DNA from: an uncultured Terrimonas sp.
GTDB taxonomy: Bacteria; Bacteroidota; Bacteroidia; Chitinophagales; Chitinophagaceae
Length of the DNA: 5,099 bases
Assembly (NCBI GenBank): GCA_946886925.1
Contig: CAMPJQ010000253.1
Span: forward strand, 1 to 5,099
Reading direction: 5' to 3'
Every line of letters begins with the position of its first letter. Within the stretch, counting starts at the first letter, position 1. The position numbers were made by a program, and so were the translations under genes. Shown piece by piece: positions 3,703-5,099 of the stretch. The notes beneath the pieces are model-generated. The model was not told the DNA's origin. It worked only from the letters and a program-made list of their open reading frames with translations, and ran no database searches.

Positions 3703-5099
3703 TCAGTGCCTTCCCGTTTCTCTTCCTTCCCAACCGGTTTTGCCTTTTTCAATATACAATTCAGTAACGCTCTTGGATACACGATCATCAACCTCCTCTA
3801 CCAGTTGAATGCGCAACGGATGGGTAAGCTTTTTCTGCCAGCTCAGTACAGGTGCATAAGGTTGGGCGCCTTTTTCGGTTTCGTACAACAGGTAGGCCCA
3901 TTTTTCGGTAAAGAAATTGCCTTTCATTACCGGTATCATTTGCTGCATATTGGAAGAAAGGAAACTCAATGATAATGCCCTTGCCCAGTAAATCCAGGGC
4001 CCGCCGGTGATGTAAAAGAATGGATTCAATAATCTTGTTCTGTTTTCCAGTCCTGCATTGGAATAATTGAGTTGTATGCCGGCAAAGCCCACACCGGTTT
4101 CTTTGTTGTAAAAACTGATCCAGGGCACATCGTCCTGCATTTTTACATCGGTAAGGTCGGGCATTTTGGTTACATCATATTCAATAACCGAATCGCGTAT
4201 CACATCATACCAGGCGGCGTGCGTGATAAGTTCACGTTTAAAAACAATTTCGGCATTGCGCAAAGCAAGACTTTGCACCGTTTCATTGATCCGTAAATTG
4301 GTAGTGCTGATGAAATAAGGTTTGCCGGGAAAAAATTCATATCTAACGGAAGCGTCTACCTGCGGAATTTCACGCAAATTTCCCCATACATCACTGAAGG
4401 CAATAACCGGCCCGGTTAAGGATTGTACATGCTGCGGCGGATCCCAGTCTGAAGTATGCGTCCACGGCACGGGCGGGGTATATATTTCAGGGTTCCAGTG
4501 AATGGCCCCGTTGGTTTCTTTGCGGTGATAAAAGGGAAACTGCGGCTTGCTTTTTAAAGTAAGCTGGTCAAAGTGACCTGATTTGGGATGCAATGCAACC
4601 GACAGGTATTCATTGTCTATTTGCAAACCGGGCGCTTCACCCTGTACACGCAGGTCTGTAGTATACATTTTCACCATGGCATCTTTGTTATCATAAAATA
4701 TAAAAAACACACGGCTGTTCCTGGCCGGTACATCGGCTAAAAAAGCTACCCTTGCCGTTACGGTTGGCATCCATACAGGCACATCGCGGGTAGGCTTGCC
4801 GTCCTTGCCCGGCGCTAAATCATCTTCAACCAAATATTCCTGTATATCATATACCTGTGATGGTACTTCCGTTACACTATGTGTTTGCGGATCAAAAGCC
4901 GCCACCCGGATCTCTCTTTTCAGATCATGTACTTCATCGGGGTAAAAGGGGAGGAGTACTTCTACCGGCTCAGCCTTCCTTTCTATACCCGCCGTTTCGC
5001 TCAGCACCACTGATTTGTATTTTTTCCATGCAGTATCATATACAGCAGCTGTGGCAGGCGCTACTATTTTTTTACTAACGGTAAGCAGTATATCATTTT
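3703..5099 (-). CDS. Large beta-rich, probably secreted carbohydrate-processing protein (5' end missing)
   Basis: The stop is TGA at 3705-3703. The frame is open through the right edge, so the 464 visible codons are the C-terminal part of a longer protein. A GTG at 5010 is not the true start, because coding-like sequence continues upstream (DTAWKKYKSVVLSE). Visible residues about 27-140 (SETAGIERKAEPVEVLLPF, then PVWMPTVTARVAFLADVPA) resemble the N-terminal beta-barrel module of RIFT-barrel proteins near exo-rhamnogalacturonan lyases (PcRGLX/YetA-like). From about 155 on (LQIDNEYLSVALHPKSGHFDQLTLKSK) the pattern resembles a galactose-mutarotase-like super-sandwich, as in many polysaccharide lyases. 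Aromatic-rich stretches (HWNPEIYTPPVPWTHTSDWDP; FYITGGPWIYWARAL) would suit sugar binding. These assignments are inference from sequence style. No catalytic residues can be named, and the signal peptide, if any, is outside the window. The gene precedes the CBM9-like gene on the same strand. Confidence 0.8.
   Translation of the reverse strand, partial: NDILLTVSKKIVAPATAAVYDTAWKKYKSVVLSETAGIERKAEPVEVLLPFYPDEVHDLKREIRVAAFDPQTHSVTEVPSQVYDIQEYLVEDDLAPGKDGKPTRDVPVWMPTVTARVAFLADVPARNSRVFFIFYDNKDAMVKMYTTDLRVQGEAPGLQIDNEYLSVALHPKSGHFDQLTLKSKPQFPFYHRKETNGAIHWNPEIYTPPVPWTHTSDWDPPQHVQSLTGPVIAFSDVWGNLREIPQVDASVRYEFFPGKPYFISTTNLRINETVQSLALRNAEIVFKRELITHAAWYDVIRDSVIEYDVTKMPDLTDVKMQDDVPWISFYNKETGVGFAGIQLNYSNAGLENRTRLLNPFFYITGGPWIYWARALSLSFLSSNMQQMIPVMKGNFFTEKWAYLLYETEKGAQPYAPVLSWQKKLTHPLRIQLVEEVDDRVSKSVTELYIEKGKTGWEGRETGRH

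Overview
This window looks like part of a Bacteroidota chromosome, most likely Chitinophagaceae or a close relative; the family-level guess is inference. The evidence is a tyrosine recombinase of the Bacteroidota type, a secreted CBM9-like protein beside a large carbohydrate-processing-type protein, the lack of clear Shine-Dalgarno sites, promoter elements of the TAnnTTTG kind, and intergenic DNA full of short palindromes and degenerate repeats.

Right part (about 2566-5099, all genes on the minus strand): this appears to be stable chromosome. From right to left it holds the C-terminal 464 codons of a large beta-rich protein that runs off the right edge (3703-5099), a 270-bp intergenic stretch with a 16-bp palindrome, two mutually exclusive hairpins and a heptad repeat, a secreted CBM9-like domain protein (2716-3432), and tRNA-Leu(GAG) (2566-2649) with a likely -7 promoter element and a strong intrinsic terminator.

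Middle (about 1005-2566): an integration module abuts the 3' end of the tRNA. A complete tyrosine recombinase (1302-2396, minus) starts about 170 bp past the tRNA 3' end. A small winged-helix, excisionase-like protein (1008-1247, plus) faces it, and the two convergent genes share one hairpin terminator (1259-1287). This is the usual layout of the integrase end of a genomic island or integrative element in a tRNA gene. The element should extend leftward past position 1. No second attachment site is visible here.

Left part (1-1000): this is sparse and probably partly decayed. A candidate 49-codon ORF (859-1008) overlaps the start of the excisionase-like gene by one base (TGATG), and a promoter-like sequence lies inside it. 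Positions 300-858 hold no convincing gene, only short hairpins and possible coding fragments. At 29-294 (minus) a small membrane-anchored or secreted protein can be read only if a one-base frameshift at a run of six A is corrected. I see no defence system, CRISPR array or complete novel system; the cargo of the element, if any, lies outside the window.
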